A DNA stretch of 64,000 bases from Prosthecobacter fusiformis (GTDB taxonomy: Bacteria; Verrucomicrobiota; Verrucomicrobiia; Verrucomicrobiales; Verrucomicrobiaceae). The stretch spans positions 62,001-126,000 of the forward strand of contig NZ_SOCA01000006.1 of the NCBI RefSeq assembly GCF_004364345.1, read 5' to 3'. This document shows, piece by piece, positions 23,675 to 32,764 of this stretch. The position numbers were made by a program, and so were the translations under genes. Below the pieces are notes generated by a model. The model was not told the origin of the DNA, ran no database searches, and saw nothing but the letters and a program-made list of their open reading frames with translations. The first letter of the stretch is position 1; each line of letters begins with the position of its first letter.

Positions 23675-24943
23675 ATGCCCTCCATGTTTTCGGCTCGATC
23701 ACCTTTTCCCTCACAGGCGCATGCACCAGCAGGTGCATTGGCCTCCGTGTCCTCTGACCCACTCTCACACCGCCTAGTCATCTGGATCTGCGGCAGTATC
23801 CTGGGGCTGCTGGCGGCGGATGTGATCATTGGCGCATACAATGCGGGTATATCTCCATTAAAACCTGCCTTGTTTACCGTCACGGCCTTTGCTGCCTGTG
23901 TGGGCCTGCCTTTGCTGGCTGGCCTGCGGTTTGCGCCAATTTCATTGCTGATCCTGCTGCTGCCGGCGGTGCGGCTTTTTGATGCGGCATTGTTGTCGCG
24001 GTCGGTGACTTCTTTGCAGGGGCAAGCGGGCATGGATCATCTGCGGGTGATGATTGCCATCGTGGCTATCTTGACGGTGCTATCCACAGATCCTGGCCTG
24101 CGTGCAGCACGCTGGGCTGCGATCTTGGCCATGTTCATGACCACAGGATCTGAGATTGCCGAGATGCTTGGGCTGGCGAAATTTTCCAGTATCCAAGGTC
24201 GGTATGCAGGCTTCAATAGCCACCCGAACTTTCCTCCGGTGCTGCTGTGTGAAATGCTGGGCATCACCTTCGCTCTATGCCGGAGTTTCAAGATCAACTG
24301 CCTGCTCATCGGGGTGGCATTTGTCGGGGTGGCGCTGACGTATGGGCGCAGCGGGTTCATCGTCCTGGTGCTCATGTCCGGTGCCTACGTGCTGCTGAAT
24401 GCGCGGAAAAATCTGCCATTTTTGCTTCTCATGGCTGCCCTTGCCATACCGGCCGCCGGGGTGGGCTTCGCGGTTTTGCAAAGCCGCACCCAGCAGGGCA
24501 TCCTGAAGGACAAGAACACATCGGAGCGCCTTCAGGCCATTTACGATCTGGACTTTGAAAAGCTCAAATCACCCGAGCGTGCGAAGGATCTGGCGGATGC
24601 CTGGGAGGGCGTGATGAAGAAACCTTTGTTAGGTCATGGTACTGGAGTTTCCGGCGTGCTCTGGGCACCGCACAACGAATACGTCTCTATCTGGCTGGAA
24701 CTGGGCATACCTGGATTGCTGATCTTTGTGGGCACACTCGGCACGCTGGTGGTGCGCAGTGTCATGACGGGAGGCCGGGCCGGGTACCTGCTCTTTGCCA
24801 TCATCGCCTACACTCCGGCAGGGCAGGGGCGCATCGAGATGCCGCATTATTACTTGGCCCTTTCCACGGCCGCTTTCATGCTCTGGCCTCAGCGTTTTCG
24901 CTTTGCGCTGACCTCTCCCAAACCGGCCGAATCTGCCGGGTAA
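23675..24943 (+). CDS. O-antigen ligase/polymerase-like membrane protein (Wzy/WaaL superfamily)
   Basis: The 422-residue protein is an integral membrane protein with about ten hydrophobic segments. It has the large polar loop (about residues 270-325) and the LLGHGTGVSG...APHNEYVSIWLELGIPGLL pattern typical of Wzy_C-domain O-antigen ligases and polymerases. These enzymes join lipid-linked repeat units in the periplasm or attach chains to acceptors. Its location beside glycosyltransferases and opposite a Wzz-type chain-length gene favours a polymerase role. Start at 23675 gives a polar N-terminus of about 40 residues before the first membrane helix; a later start is possible. Confidence 0.87.
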   Translation: MPSMFSARSPFPSQAHAPAGALASVSSDPLSHRLVIWICGSILGLLAADVIIGAYNAGISPLKPALFTVTAFAACVGLPLLAGLRFAPISLLILLLPAVRLFDAALLSRSVTSLQGQAGMDHLRVMIAIVAILTVLSTDPGLRAARWAAILAMFMTTGSEIAEMLGLAKFSSIQGRYAGFNSHPNFPPVLLCEMLGITFALCRSFKINCLLIGVAFVGVALTYGRSGFIVLVLMSGAYVLLNARKNLPFLLLMAALAIPAAGVGFAVLQSRTQQGILKDKNTSERLQAIYDLDFEKLKSPERAKDLADAWEGVMKKPLLGHGTGVSGVLWAPHNEYVSIWLELGIPGLLIFVGTLGTLVVRSVMTGGRAGYLLFAIIAYTPAGQGRIEMPHYYLALSTAAFMLWPQRFRFALTSPKPAESAG

Positions 24944-25081
24944 ATCTCCTCGGGCAGTCTTGATTCGGCTGAAAATGAGCAATCCCTGCCATCCGCCCCA
25001 GGGCTCTGCGCCGTTCCTTTTCAGGACAATCTGCAATCCGACATTCGACAATTTCCACTTTTCCACCTAGCTTCACCCTCC

Positions 25082-25492
25082 ATGAACGCCGCCATCGCCC
25101 CCGTCATCGCCTCTCACATTGAAGCTCTCTGCGCAGCCATTGCCGCAGATCCTGAAGTGCAGTCCGCACGCAGCGACGCGGAATCTTTCCTGGCCGATGA
25201 AAACGCCGTCTCTCTTTACCGCGATGTCATGACCCTGGGCCGCAGTCTGGAGCAGCGTCACCGCAGTGGTGCAGAAATGGAGCCGGATGAAGTCACCCGC
25301 TTCCAGTCCCTCCAGGAGCAAGCTGATGGCAACGAAACCATCCAGAGCTTCATGGCCGCCCAGGACCTCCTTCAGGACGTCGCCAATAAGGTCAATGGTT
25401 TCGTCACCAAGACTCTGGAAAAAGGCCGAGTCCCTACCCATGACGAAGTTTTTGGTCAGGCAGGTTGTGGCGAAGGCTGCGGTTGCCATTGA
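25082..25492 (+). CDS. YlbF/YmcA family protein with C-terminal cysteine cluster
   Basis: The 136-residue product is an all-helical protein of the Com_YlbF family: a long helical hairpin containing ADPEVQSARSDAESFLADE, and a second helix pair (QEQADGNETIQSFMAAQDLLQDVANKV). In Bacillus, YlbF and YmcA act with YaaT as the Y-complex, which affects RNase Y and carries Fe-S clusters. Here the C-terminus ends GCGEGCGCH, three Cys and a terminal His, which could bind a metal or Fe-S cluster. It is a single gene after the polysaccharide arm. Whether it works with an RNase Y here cannot be seen. Confidence 0.82.
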   Translation: MNAAIAPVIASHIEALCAAIAADPEVQSARSDAESFLADENAVSLYRDVMTLGRSLEQRHRSGAEMEPDEVTRFQSLQEQADGNETIQSFMAAQDLLQDVANKVNGFVTKTLEKGRVPTHDEVFGQAGCGEGCGCH

Positions 25493-25509
25493 AGCCAGTG
25501 AACGGGGTT

Positions 25510-25583
25510 TAGTCTTCAGTTTACAGGTTCCTCCTTGGAGAATGCTGAACACCGAAGACGGAAACTGTAGACTGTAAAACTCC
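25510..25583. repeat. Intergenic degenerate repeat with inverted elements
   Basis: The gap contains GTCTTC (25512-25517) and GAAGAC (25554-25559) as an inverted pair. On the minus strand TACAGTCTACAGTTTCCGT (25576-25558) closely matches TACAGTCTTCAGTCTTCCGT at 52035-52054, so this sequence family recurs in the genome. Confidence 0.5.
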
Positions 25584-25587
25584 CCCC

Positions 25588-26304
25588 ATGGACCGAACCT
25601 CCGCTCCCATCTTCGAGGCCCGCGGACTGCGGAAGGTCTATCATACCGGGGAACTGGATGTCGTCGCGCTGCATGGCGTGGACATCCAGTTTCACTCCAG
25701 TGAGTTGGTCGTCCTTCTCGGGGCATCCGGCAGTGGAAAGTCCACGCTCCTCAATATTCTTGGCGGGCTGGATACGCCCACCAGCGGCCAGCTTAAATAC
25801 AAGGGCTGGGATTTGAGCGGTGGCGATGAGCGCACGCTCACGCTTTTTCGTCGAAACTGCGTGGGGTTCGTCTTCCAGTTTTACAATCTCATCCCCAGCC
25901 TCACGGCCCGGGAAAACGTCGCCCTTATCACCGATATCTCGCGGGATCCGATGAAGCCGGAGGAGGCGCTGGCCCTGGTCAATCTCCAGCACCGCATGGA
26001 CCATTTCCCCAGCCAACTTAGCGGCGGGGAGCAGCAACGCGTTGCCATCGCCCGGGCCATTGCCAAAAAACCTGAGGTGCTGCTCTGTGATGAACCCACG
26101 GGTGCTTTGGATGTGAATACAGGCATCGCTGTGCTGGAGGCCGTGGAGCGCATCAACCGGGAACTGGGCACCCTCACCGTCATCATCACCCACAATGCCG
26201 ACATGGCAGGAATGGCTGATCGCGTGCTGAACCTAAAAGACGGTCAGATCGTCAGTTCTCATCATAACGAGACACGAGTTCCAGTAACCAGCCTTAAGTG
26301 GTAA
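25588..26304 (+). CDS. ABC transporter ATP-binding protein, LolD/MacB class (orphan)
   Basis: The 238-residue protein has every ABC ATPase motif: Walker [10 protein letters not shown] near residue 47, Q-loop [17 protein letters not shown], signature LSGGEQQR, Walker [12 protein letters not shown] and the switch His in ITHN. The Q-loop and EPTGALD text place it in the LolD/MacB/FtsE-like class, which powers lipoprotein release or mechanotransmission rather than classical transport. No permease (LolC/E or MacB/FtsX type) is next to it; the following gene is convergent and only eight bases away. It may pair with a permease elsewhere. Confidence 0.88.
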   Translation: MDRTSAPIFEARGLRKVYHTGELDVVALHGVDIQFHSSELVVLLGASGSGKSTLLNILGGLDTPTSGQLKYKGWDLSGGDERTLTLFRRNCVGFVFQFYNLIPSLTARENVALITDISRDPMKPEEALALVNLQHRMDHFPSQLSGGEQQRVAIARAIAKKPEVLLCDEPTGALDVNTGIAVLEAVERINRELGTLTVIITHNADMAGMADRVLNLKDGQIVSSHHNETRVPVTSLKW

Positions 26305-26312
26305 GGGCTAGG

Positions 26313-28718
26313 CTAAGCCGCCCCTTGCACGATCATTCCCCGGAAGGCGCTGCTGCTCATCATGGGCTGCATCAGGCTCATCGCCGCACGCAGTTTAGCA
26401 GGATTAGACACCAGCGGATTATTCACAATCAGCACATCTGTCGCCAGTGGAGCCAAGGGTGCCACATCGGCAAAGTTTCTCAGGATCGGTCCCCCATCCA
26501 GGATGATCCAGTCCACCTGCTGGCGTGCCCGGTCGATCCATGAACGGTAACCGTCCAGCAGCTCATTCGTGGCATAGGCAGGCAGGTCATGTGCGGGCAG
26601 CAAAAACAGATTCGTTTTCCCATAGCGCAGAGATTCCAGATCATGCGCCCAGGAGCTATGATGTGTCGCGTGCGGAAACCATTGGTGCAGCGTCGGAGAC
26701 ACCGCATTGCACTCCATCAGGAACACGCTGCGTCCCTGGTGGCAAAAGGCCGCTGCCAGGGCGGCTGCGGAAAGGGTCTTTCCTTCACCCGCCTCAGCAC
26801 TGGTGAAAAGGATCACCCCGCCCAGTCCACTACGCTTGAGCGCCTGCATCTCCAGGGTGGTGGTCAGTTGGGAAAGTGCCCCGGCGGCTCCATGCGGCTC
26901 AGGCTTCAAAAGCTGGCCCAGCATTGCCTCTGGATTGCCCTGGCCGATCAATGGCAGCCGCGCCAATACCGGTGCCTGGTTCGGCGTCTGTAGGGACAGG
27001 AAAGAAGCGGCTGCCGTTGCCTGGACTGGCGGCCTCACTTGAGCCTGGGGCAGGGAAGGGGAAGGGGCAAAGGATAGCGCTGCTGGGGGTGTACCCAGGG
27101 GCCGTGTCTGCCCGGTTGGAATGTGCGGCACCTCTTTCACCGAAGGAATGTTGGCGGAGGGGGAACCGCTCTGGCGGACCAGCTTCAAGACATGATCATC
27201 AAACAGCCCCCAGCCGACAGGCAGGCCGATGAAGATAAATCCAAAAACGATCAGGCTCGCCACCGCCGCCACCGGCTTGTTCGGCTTCACGGGCTTATCT
27301 GGAGCCGTTGCAATGTCGGATAAGCTCAGTGCACCACTGTCTTTAAAATTCCCCGTGACCTCAGCCTGGTTTAGCCGCTTCACGATTGTTTGGTACATCT
27401 CCCGGTCCGCAGCCACCTGGTCACTCAGCATTTTCTGCTGTACATTTTTTCCGCTCTGGTCCAGCACTTCACCGCGTGAAGCTTGCAGTTGCTTCTGAAA
27501 ATCCGTGATCTGCCTTTCCAGGTTGGACACCTCCGCCTCAGCCATCGTCACGACGGACATCGCCGCATGGTCCAGTGCACCCTTGGCGGATTCGATCCGC
27601 CCCGCCAACGCGATCATCTGCGGATGCCGCCTGCCGCACAGGGGTTCCAATGCCTTACGCTCTGCCATCGCTGCTTCCATCTCTTTGCGGTTGAAGGCCA
27701 CATCGGGATTGTCCGCCACTAGGCGCACTTCCAGCAGATCTCTTCCTGCCTGTTGGGTCGCACGGATGCTTTGCAGGTCGCTCTTCGCCTTCGCCAGTTG
27801 GATTTCCACATTGGTGATGGCCGTCATGAGCTGCCTCACCTTGTCTCCGCCCACATCCTGCGCAGCATTCGCCTGCATCAGATTTTCACTCTTGCTGTAG
27901 GATGCCAGTTCACGCTCACTCACCTCCAGCCGTTTTTTCAGCTCATCTGCCTTCGTCTGTAGGTAGTCCCGTTCACTCTGTGTCTGGCCACTCTCCTGCT
28001 CGCCAAAAAACTTCATGTAATCCTGCGCAAATCCATTGGCGATGTCTGCCGCCATTTGCGGAGTGCGGTTGCGCACCAGGATGCGTAAAATGTGGGATTC
28101 CTTCTGCGGCTCGACACGCACTGCTGTGCCGATGCTTTCCGCGAATACATCCACCGGCGGTGCTGGTTTGGCCGGGGTATAAAGCCCTACCATTTTCAGC
28201 AACTGATCCTTCCTTCCCAGGGTGCTCAGCTCCTCGCTGATAAACACATCCCTCTTCACCGGATCAAACCGATCATAAAAATAGTCCGAAAACCGCCGGG
28301 ACTTGATCTCCGTGAGGTGGTTGTTGATCAACTGCGGAGCACTCAGCTCAGTCACCCCTTGGCGACCCATTTCGTTAAAGTTGAAGACATTCGTATCCTG
28401 AAGCCGCAGCCTCAGTTTGGCTTCCGCCTCATACACGTTGGGTCCCATCCCCAGCAGATAAAAAATCGCCGCCGCCGCAGGCAGTGCCAGCAGCAGGCCC
28501 AGCAGGCCATACCTTTTCATGTAGCCGACGAGATCGGTGACACTGATCACCGACTCGCTAAATTGCGGTCGTGGCGTGTTCAGGTACGGATTTTGGTCCA
28601 CCTGCGGCAGGGGCAGCGGTGCTCCCAGCCCCGTCGGGGCCAGCGGCACTAGCCCATGTTGCACCCCTCCAGCACCCGGCTGGGACTGGTTGGGATCGAT
28701 GGCTAATTGATACGACAT
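26313..28718 (-). CDS. Wzz/Wzc-type chain-length protein with degenerate tyrosine-kinase domain
   Basis: The 801-residue protein has a Pro/Gln-rich cytoplasmic N-terminus, a membrane helix (about 65-85), a periplasmic part with long coiled coils (about 220-430), a second membrane helix (about 480-505), a Pro-rich linker, and a C-terminal P-loop domain (about 620-800). This is the layout of Wzc-like co-polymerases that set polysaccharide chain length and gate export. The Walker A SAEAGEGKT is present, but Walker A' has FLMECNAVSPT where active kinases carry D-x-D, and there is no tyrosine-rich tail. The kinase may therefore be weak or inactive. GTG at 28748 is an alternative start. It is the last gene of the minus arm. 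Confidence 0.88.
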   Translation of the reverse strand: MSYQLAIDPNQSQPGAGGVQHGLVPLAPTGLGAPLPLPQVDQNPYLNTPRPQFSESVISVTDLVGYMKRYGLLGLLLALPAAAAIFYLLGMGPNVYEAEAKLRLRLQDTNVFNFNEMGRQGVTELSAPQLINNHLTEIKSRRFSDYFYDRFDPVKRDVFISEELSTLGRKDQLLKMVGLYTPAKPAPPVDVFAESIGTAVRVEPQKESHILRILVRNRTPQMAADIANGFAQDYMKFFGEQESGQTQSERDYLQTKADELKKRLEVSERELASYSKSENLMQANAAQDVGGDKVRQLMTAITNVEIQLAKAKSDLQSIRATQQAGRDLLEVRLVADNPDVAFNRKEMEAAMAERKALEPLCGRRHPQMIALAGRIESAKGALDHAAMSVVTMAEAEVSNLERQITDFQKQLQASRGEVLDQSGKNVQQKMLSDQVAADREMYQTIVKRLNQAEVTGNFKDSGALSLSDIATAPDKPVKPNKPVAAVASLIVFGFIFIGLPVGWGLFDDHVLKLVRQSGSPSANIPSVKEVPHIPTGQTRPLGTPPAALSFAPSPSLPQAQVRPPVQATAAASFLSLQTPNQAPVLARLPLIGQGNPEAMLGQLLKPEPHGAAGALSQLTTTLEMQALKRSGLGGVILFTSAEAGEGKTLSAAALAAAFCHQGRSVFLMECNAVSPTLHQWFPHATHHSSWAHDLESLRYGKTNLFLLPAHDLPAYATNELLDGYRSWIDRARQQVDWIILDGGPILRNFADVAPLAPLATDVLIVNNPLVSNPAKLRAAMSLMQPMMSSSAFRGMIVQGAA

Positions 28719-28740
28719 AACACGAAACTTATAAATACCA

Positions 28741-29934
28741 TCATGCACCTACCCCTTCGGAGCAAGGAGCAGACTCAAAAGAATGCCGTCCCTCCCCCGT
28801 AATTCCCATCGCTCCGAGGATGATGCGATTGACGATTTTCACATCGAAGACCTCCTCCGCCAGCACGCGACTAGCCTGTCCCATCAGTACGGTCTGCTTC
28901 GGATTCAGGATGAAAAATTCCATCGCCTTCACCACCGCATCCACATCCCGAGGCGGCACCAGGAAGCCATTTTCCCCCTTGGGCACACACTCTCGCGCCC
29001 CCACCGAATCCGTTGTGATCATCGCCCGGCCTGTCGAAAGCGCCTCCAGGGATGCATGCGGCACCCCCTCCCGATACCACGTCGGCAGGCAAAAGACGTG
29101 CATGTCCTTCAGCAGGCCCGCCACATCCCGCACCATGCCGTGATGCGTCAGCGTCCCCTCCTTCACCCAGGCCTCCACCTCCGCTTCAGACACCCGGTTG
29201 GGATTCGGATCAAACGGCCCCACTAGATGAAATTCCGCCTTCGGATACCTCGCCTTCACTTTCCGCGCCGCTTCAGCGAAAACGCATACCCCCTTGCTGA
29301 TCAGCAGTCGGCTCACCAGGACAAACCGGATACGCCCTGCCGCGATGTCCGCATTCCCCTCCAGGGGCACATGGGGGTATTCCTCCAAATTCACGCCTGA
29401 GCCCGCGGTCACATGCACTGGTATACCCTGCGGCAGCATCTTCAGGTCCGCAAAAAGCTGCACATCATCCCGGTTCTGCATGAAAATCACATCTGCCCGC
29501 TTCAGCGCCAGCCGGTGCAGCGCCTTGGAGATCCACTGCACCGCCCGCTGTTTCAGCGTTTCCGGTTTCACAAAGGTAAATCCCAGTCCTGGCAGCAGCG
29601 CATACACCCGTGGCACACCCGCCAGCCGCGCCACCACACACCCATACACCACGGATTTGATCGTATAGGCGAAGAGCGCATCCGGCTTTTCTCTTTTAAA
29701 CAGCCGGTACATGTCCAGCCAGGTGATCCAGTCCTTCAGCAGGTTCACCCGGCTGCGTACCATGCGCACCACCTCATGCCGTACCCCGGCCTCCGCCAGG
29801 TATTCCCGCACATGCGGATAGTCCTCCGCCGCCGCCGTCACCACCTCGCATCCATGCGCTGCAAAATCACGGATCAGATCCCCGCGATGATAGACCAGCG
29901 TATTCGCATCAGCAGTGAGGACCAGGACTTTCAT
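28741..29934 (-). CDS. GT4 glycosyltransferase
   Basis: The 397-residue cytoplasmic protein has the GT-B fold layout. The N-terminal domain opens MKVLVLTADANTLVYHRGDL and contains VPRVYALLPGLGFTFV, similar to undecaprenyl-phosphate-linked sugar transferases of the PglA/WcaC kind. The C-terminal domain has RFVLVSRLLISKGVCVFAEA, FHLVGPFD and the E-x7-E region EGVPHASLEALSTGRAMITT. It would add one sugar to a lipid-linked repeat unit from an NDP-sugar. It starts inside the end of the acetyltransferase gene with a four-base overlap, and the Wzz-type gene begins 22 bases after its stop. Confidence 0.9.
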   Translation of the reverse strand: MKVLVLTADANTLVYHRGDLIRDFAAHGCEVVTAAAEDYPHVREYLAEAGVRHEVVRMVRSRVNLLKDWITWLDMYRLFKREKPDALFAYTIKSVVYGCVVARLAGVPRVYALLPGLGFTFVKPETLKQRAVQWISKALHRLALKRADVIFMQNRDDVQLFADLKMLPQGIPVHVTAGSGVNLEEYPHVPLEGNADIAAGRIRFVLVSRLLISKGVCVFAEAARKVKARYPKAEFHLVGPFDPNPNRVSEAEVEAWVKEGTLTHHGMVRDVAGLLKDMHVFCLPTWYREGVPHASLEALSTGRAMITTDSVGARECVPKGENGFLVPPRDVDAVVKAMEFFILNPKQTVLMGQASRVLAEEVFDVKIVNRIILGAMGITGEGRHSFESAPCSEGVGA

Positions 29935-31043
29935 TCGGCATTCTTCAGGGATAAAGTGCGCATCACCAGCCGCTTCACACTGCGCACCGTACGGAAGATC
30001 GCCGCACGCACGCTCTCCGGTTCATAGGCCTCGATGTCCAGCACATGCCGCGAAGTCTGCGTCCAGTCCGCCTTATACCGGTACGTCCCCGGCAGCATGT
30101 CAAAAAGCCGCAGCCCCCGCCGGATGCAGGATTGCACCGTCCAGCGGATGCCCAGATGCCCCATCGAATACCGCGCGAAGCTCGCATTCCATCCCACCTG
30201 GAAAAAGAAAAACTCATCCCTTTCCACAAACCCATAGATCCCCCCCACCATCCCGGAGCCCACGGCCATAAAAGGCAGGATCGCCTTGCCGCTCTTCAGC
30301 CACTTGATGCCCAGCCGCCGGTGAAACCGCCAGGCGCGCGGAGTGAGGAATGAGCTCACCCCATCCGGGAAGTGCTGCCGGTGCAGCTCCGCAAATTCAT
30401 CCAGCCGCGCCTCCGCATCCGCAGCCGTCACCTCCGTTTCATAGCCTTGGTGCTCTTTCTTCAGCAGCTCATAGCGCCTCTTCAGGTCACGTCTGTGCCG
30501 CCCTCGCATCTGCGCCTCAAAGTCCTCCCAGCTCGCCCCCATCTGGATGCACGCACACTCCGTACGGATTACCACCCCCGCACCGCTGGAGCAGCCGCTC
30601 AGCGCCCGCACCACATGCGGATGGTTCGGGGATTCCTCCGGCAGCTTGTTTAGCCTCACCGCCTCCCATTCTCCTTCCAGTACGCGAAAAACCCCGCATA
30701 GCAGCGGTGTCAGCTCCGCCTCCCGGCCCGCTGGCACCAGGAAGTCCATCCTTTCCCCCTTGGCCTCCCCCAGCCCCGCAAGGAAACCCAGGTGCTTCAG
30801 GTGCCTGCGCATGCCGACACTTTCCTGCCCGATCATCAGTGGCGCGATCGCCACCACCCCGCCCGCATCATCCCGCAGCACGCCGATCGTCAGTTGAAAA
30901 TCCGTGTGAAACTCATCCCACCACAGCCGCACCCAGTCCCATCTCAGGAAAGGCGTACATGTCGCCCCGCGCTCCAGCAGCCCGTCCCATACTGGTTCCA
31001 GCGCCGCAAATCCCGCTTCATCGCGCACGATTTCCAGCCTCAT
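29931..31043 (-). CDS. FemAB/CelD-like acyltransferase (Acetyltransf_6)
   Basis: The 370-residue protein matches the two-lobed GNAT-like family called CelD/BcsL or Acetyltransf_6. Typical text includes FLRWDWVRLWWDEF near residue 37, RGRHRRDLKRRYELL in the middle (the start of the acyl-CoA lobe), and GGIYGFVERDEFFFFQVGWN. Members commonly sit in exopolysaccharide and cellulose loci and are thought to transfer acyl groups to sugars. Both ends overlap neighbours by four bases, so it is translated as part of the minus-arm operon. The acyl donor and sugar target are unknown. Confidence 0.85.
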   Translation of the reverse strand: MRLEIVRDEAGFAALEPVWDGLLERGATCTPFLRWDWVRLWWDEFHTDFQLTIGVLRDDAGGVVAIAPLMIGQESVGMRRHLKHLGFLAGLGEAKGERMDFLVPAGREAELTPLLCGVFRVLEGEWEAVRLNKLPEESPNHPHVVRALSGCSSGAGVVIRTECACIQMGASWEDFEAQMRGRHRRDLKRRYELLKKEHQGYETEVTAADAEARLDEFAELHRQHFPDGVSSFLTPRAWRFHRRLGIKWLKSGKAILPFMAVGSGMVGGIYGFVERDEFFFFQVGWNASFARYSMGHLGIRWTVQSCIRRGLRLFDMLPGTYRYKADWTQTSRHVLDIEAYEPESVRAAIFRTVRSVKRLVMRTLSLKNAE

Positions 31044-32764
31044 TTTCCACCCCCTTTCGTCACGATCAGCTCCGCCAGCTTCCTCCTCGCGTCATAGAGT
31101 TTACCCATGTCATCTTCCCAGTCGCCAAAGCCGCGCGCAAACGTCGCCCCCAGCTCCAGCGCCTCCTTTTCCAGGCCCAGATCCTTCGCCAGCATCAGGT
31201 AGTCGTAATCATCCGCCATCTCCCGCAGCCATTTCAGGCGGATGCTCGCCACAGGCATGTGCGCCCCGTGCCGCTTCTGTGTCGCGGGGTAAATGTAGCT
31301 GCCATCGCCATTATAGACCCGGCCCTCCGTGTGATGAAAAGACCCCGCATCTTCCCACACATCCACTCCCGGACTCGCGAAAAGTGTATCCCAATACGTC
31401 AGTCCCGTGATCCCGTGGCGCGGCATCACCCAGGCCAGCACCCGATGGTTCATCGCCGGATAGTCCAGGCACCACACCGGGGGATTTCCCGCCTTGAGTT
31501 GCTTCGGGTTCCCCTTAGCCGCCTCCCATTCCTCCGGCATCTGCACCAGCGCCGCATAGCACCACACCTCATCCCCCGCCGCCAGCCGACGTGCGATGTC
31601 ACGCTTCCCGTTAGGTGATTCCATGTCACGCCACACATCGGAAAAATGCGGCACCCAGATATCCACATTCCCGTCCAGCCGCCCCCACCACCAGTTATCC
31701 GGCGTCGGCTGTTCCGTCACCAGCAGCGGCACCCGCACACCGTGCACCGCCTCCACCTCATTGAAGAAATCTCCCCACCTTCGCACTTTCGCATACGCCT
31801 CATTGTCATTCGGCTCATCCAGGGATCCCATGATGACATACCCCCGGTCCTCATTGCGCAGCTTCTTCAGGATCTTCATCCACTTCGCCACATAGCTCAT
31901 CGCCTCCGTTCGGTCTTTGCCCAAAGGATCACGGAACGGCCATTCCGGCCAGATCGGCAGCCCCAGCGTGCTCACATGCCGATGCAGCACCTGCTTGCGC
32001 ATCCCCGCTTCCACCTTCGCTTCGTCGATCTTTCCCGTCGCTCCGTCCGGATAGGTCGGATACGTCTGGTCGATGCTCATCCGGTGCTGGGCCAGCAGAT
32101 CATAGTATTCATTCAGCAGCACCAGCAGTTCCGGCTCAGGCGGTTCTTTTTCACGGTCAAATCCATGCACCTCAGCGATCCGCCGCCAGATCGTCATGAT
32201 GGAGGTCCGCAGCCTCGGCACCACCGGCAGGTCAAAATCCATCACCCGGACCGAATACTGCCTCGTCGCTAAAAAAACACGCCCCGGCCCCAGCACCCGC
32301 AGCTCCCCCTTGTACACACCCGGTTTCGTCCCGTAGGGTACAAACACATCCACCCAGTACGGCTGGTTCACATGCTTCACCTCCGGCAGCTTCTGCCAGG
32401 CAAAGGTCAGCGGCACCAGCGCATCCGCGTACTCCCCGGCAGGCAGTGGGGACATGGGCGTGGATTTCGTCACCTTCACATAATGCTCCCGCAGCAGCAT
32501 CGGTGCCGGGATGGTTACTCCCTCCGGCCCCACCAGCGCCGTCGCCTCCACCACCGCCTCTTTCACTTCCTCCGGCGGTCCACCCACCACGATTTGCATC
32601 GCTTCCCACTCCCCTCTTCCCGTCAGCAGTTCCATCACCTGCATGGGTGCCCTCACTTCCGTGCGGGATACCCGTGTCATCGCATCCGCTAGGGATACCT
32701 TGAGCTCCGCCCTCACCAGCGGCACCACGGCCAGCAGCAGCAGCAGGAAAAACCCGCACCTCAT
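31040..32764 (-). CDS. Exported DUF4091 domain protein (glycoside-hydrolase-like)
   Basis: The 574-residue protein has a signal peptide (about 1-19, MRCGFFLLLLLAVVPLVRAE). It continues with a beta-sandwich-like region (about 20-190) and a TIM-barrel-like half with DUF4091 at the C-terminal side; typical text is WVMPRHGITGLTYWDT and YVIMGSLDEPNDNEAY. DUF4091 proteins are believed to be glycoside hydrolase relatives and are frequent in Verrucomicrobia and Planctomycetes. Being inside a biosynthetic operon with four-base overlaps on both sides, it may trim or release the polysaccharide being made. Catalytic residues are not established; the Glu in SLDEPND is one candidate. Confidence 0.83.
   Translation of the reverse strand: MRCGFFLLLLLAVVPLVRAELKVSLADAMTRVSRTEVRAPMQVMELLTGRGEWEAMQIVVGGPPEEVKEAVVEATALVGPEGVTIPAPMLLREHYVKVTKSTPMSPLPAGEYADALVPLTFAWQKLPEVKHVNQPYWVDVFVPYGTKPGVYKGELRVLGPGRVFLATRQYSVRVMDFDLPVVPRLRTSIMTIWRRIAEVHGFDREKEPPEPELLVLLNEYYDLLAQHRMSIDQTYPTYPDGATGKIDEAKVEAGMRKQVLHRHVSTLGLPIWPEWPFRDPLGKDRTEAMSYVAKWMKILKKLRNEDRGYVIMGSLDEPNDNEAYAKVRRWGDFFNEVEAVHGVRVPLLVTEQPTPDNWWWGRLDGNVDIWVPHFSDVWRDMESPNGKRDIARRLAAGDEVWCYAALVQMPEEWEAAKGNPKQLKAGNPPVWCLDYPAMNHRVLAWVMPRHGITGLTYWDTLFASPGVDVWEDAGSFHHTEGRVYNGDGSYIYPATQKRHGAHMPVASIRLKWLREMADDYDYLMLAKDLGLEKEALELGATFARGFGDWEDDMGKLYDARRKLAELIVTKGGGK

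Noticed and set aside
30350-31618. A 422-codon plus-strand frame opposite the acyltransferase and DUF4091 genes
   Set aside because: Composition is almost pure Pro/Ser/Ala/His/Arg, as expected from reading the complement of GC-rich coding DNA; the minus-strand genes are clear.
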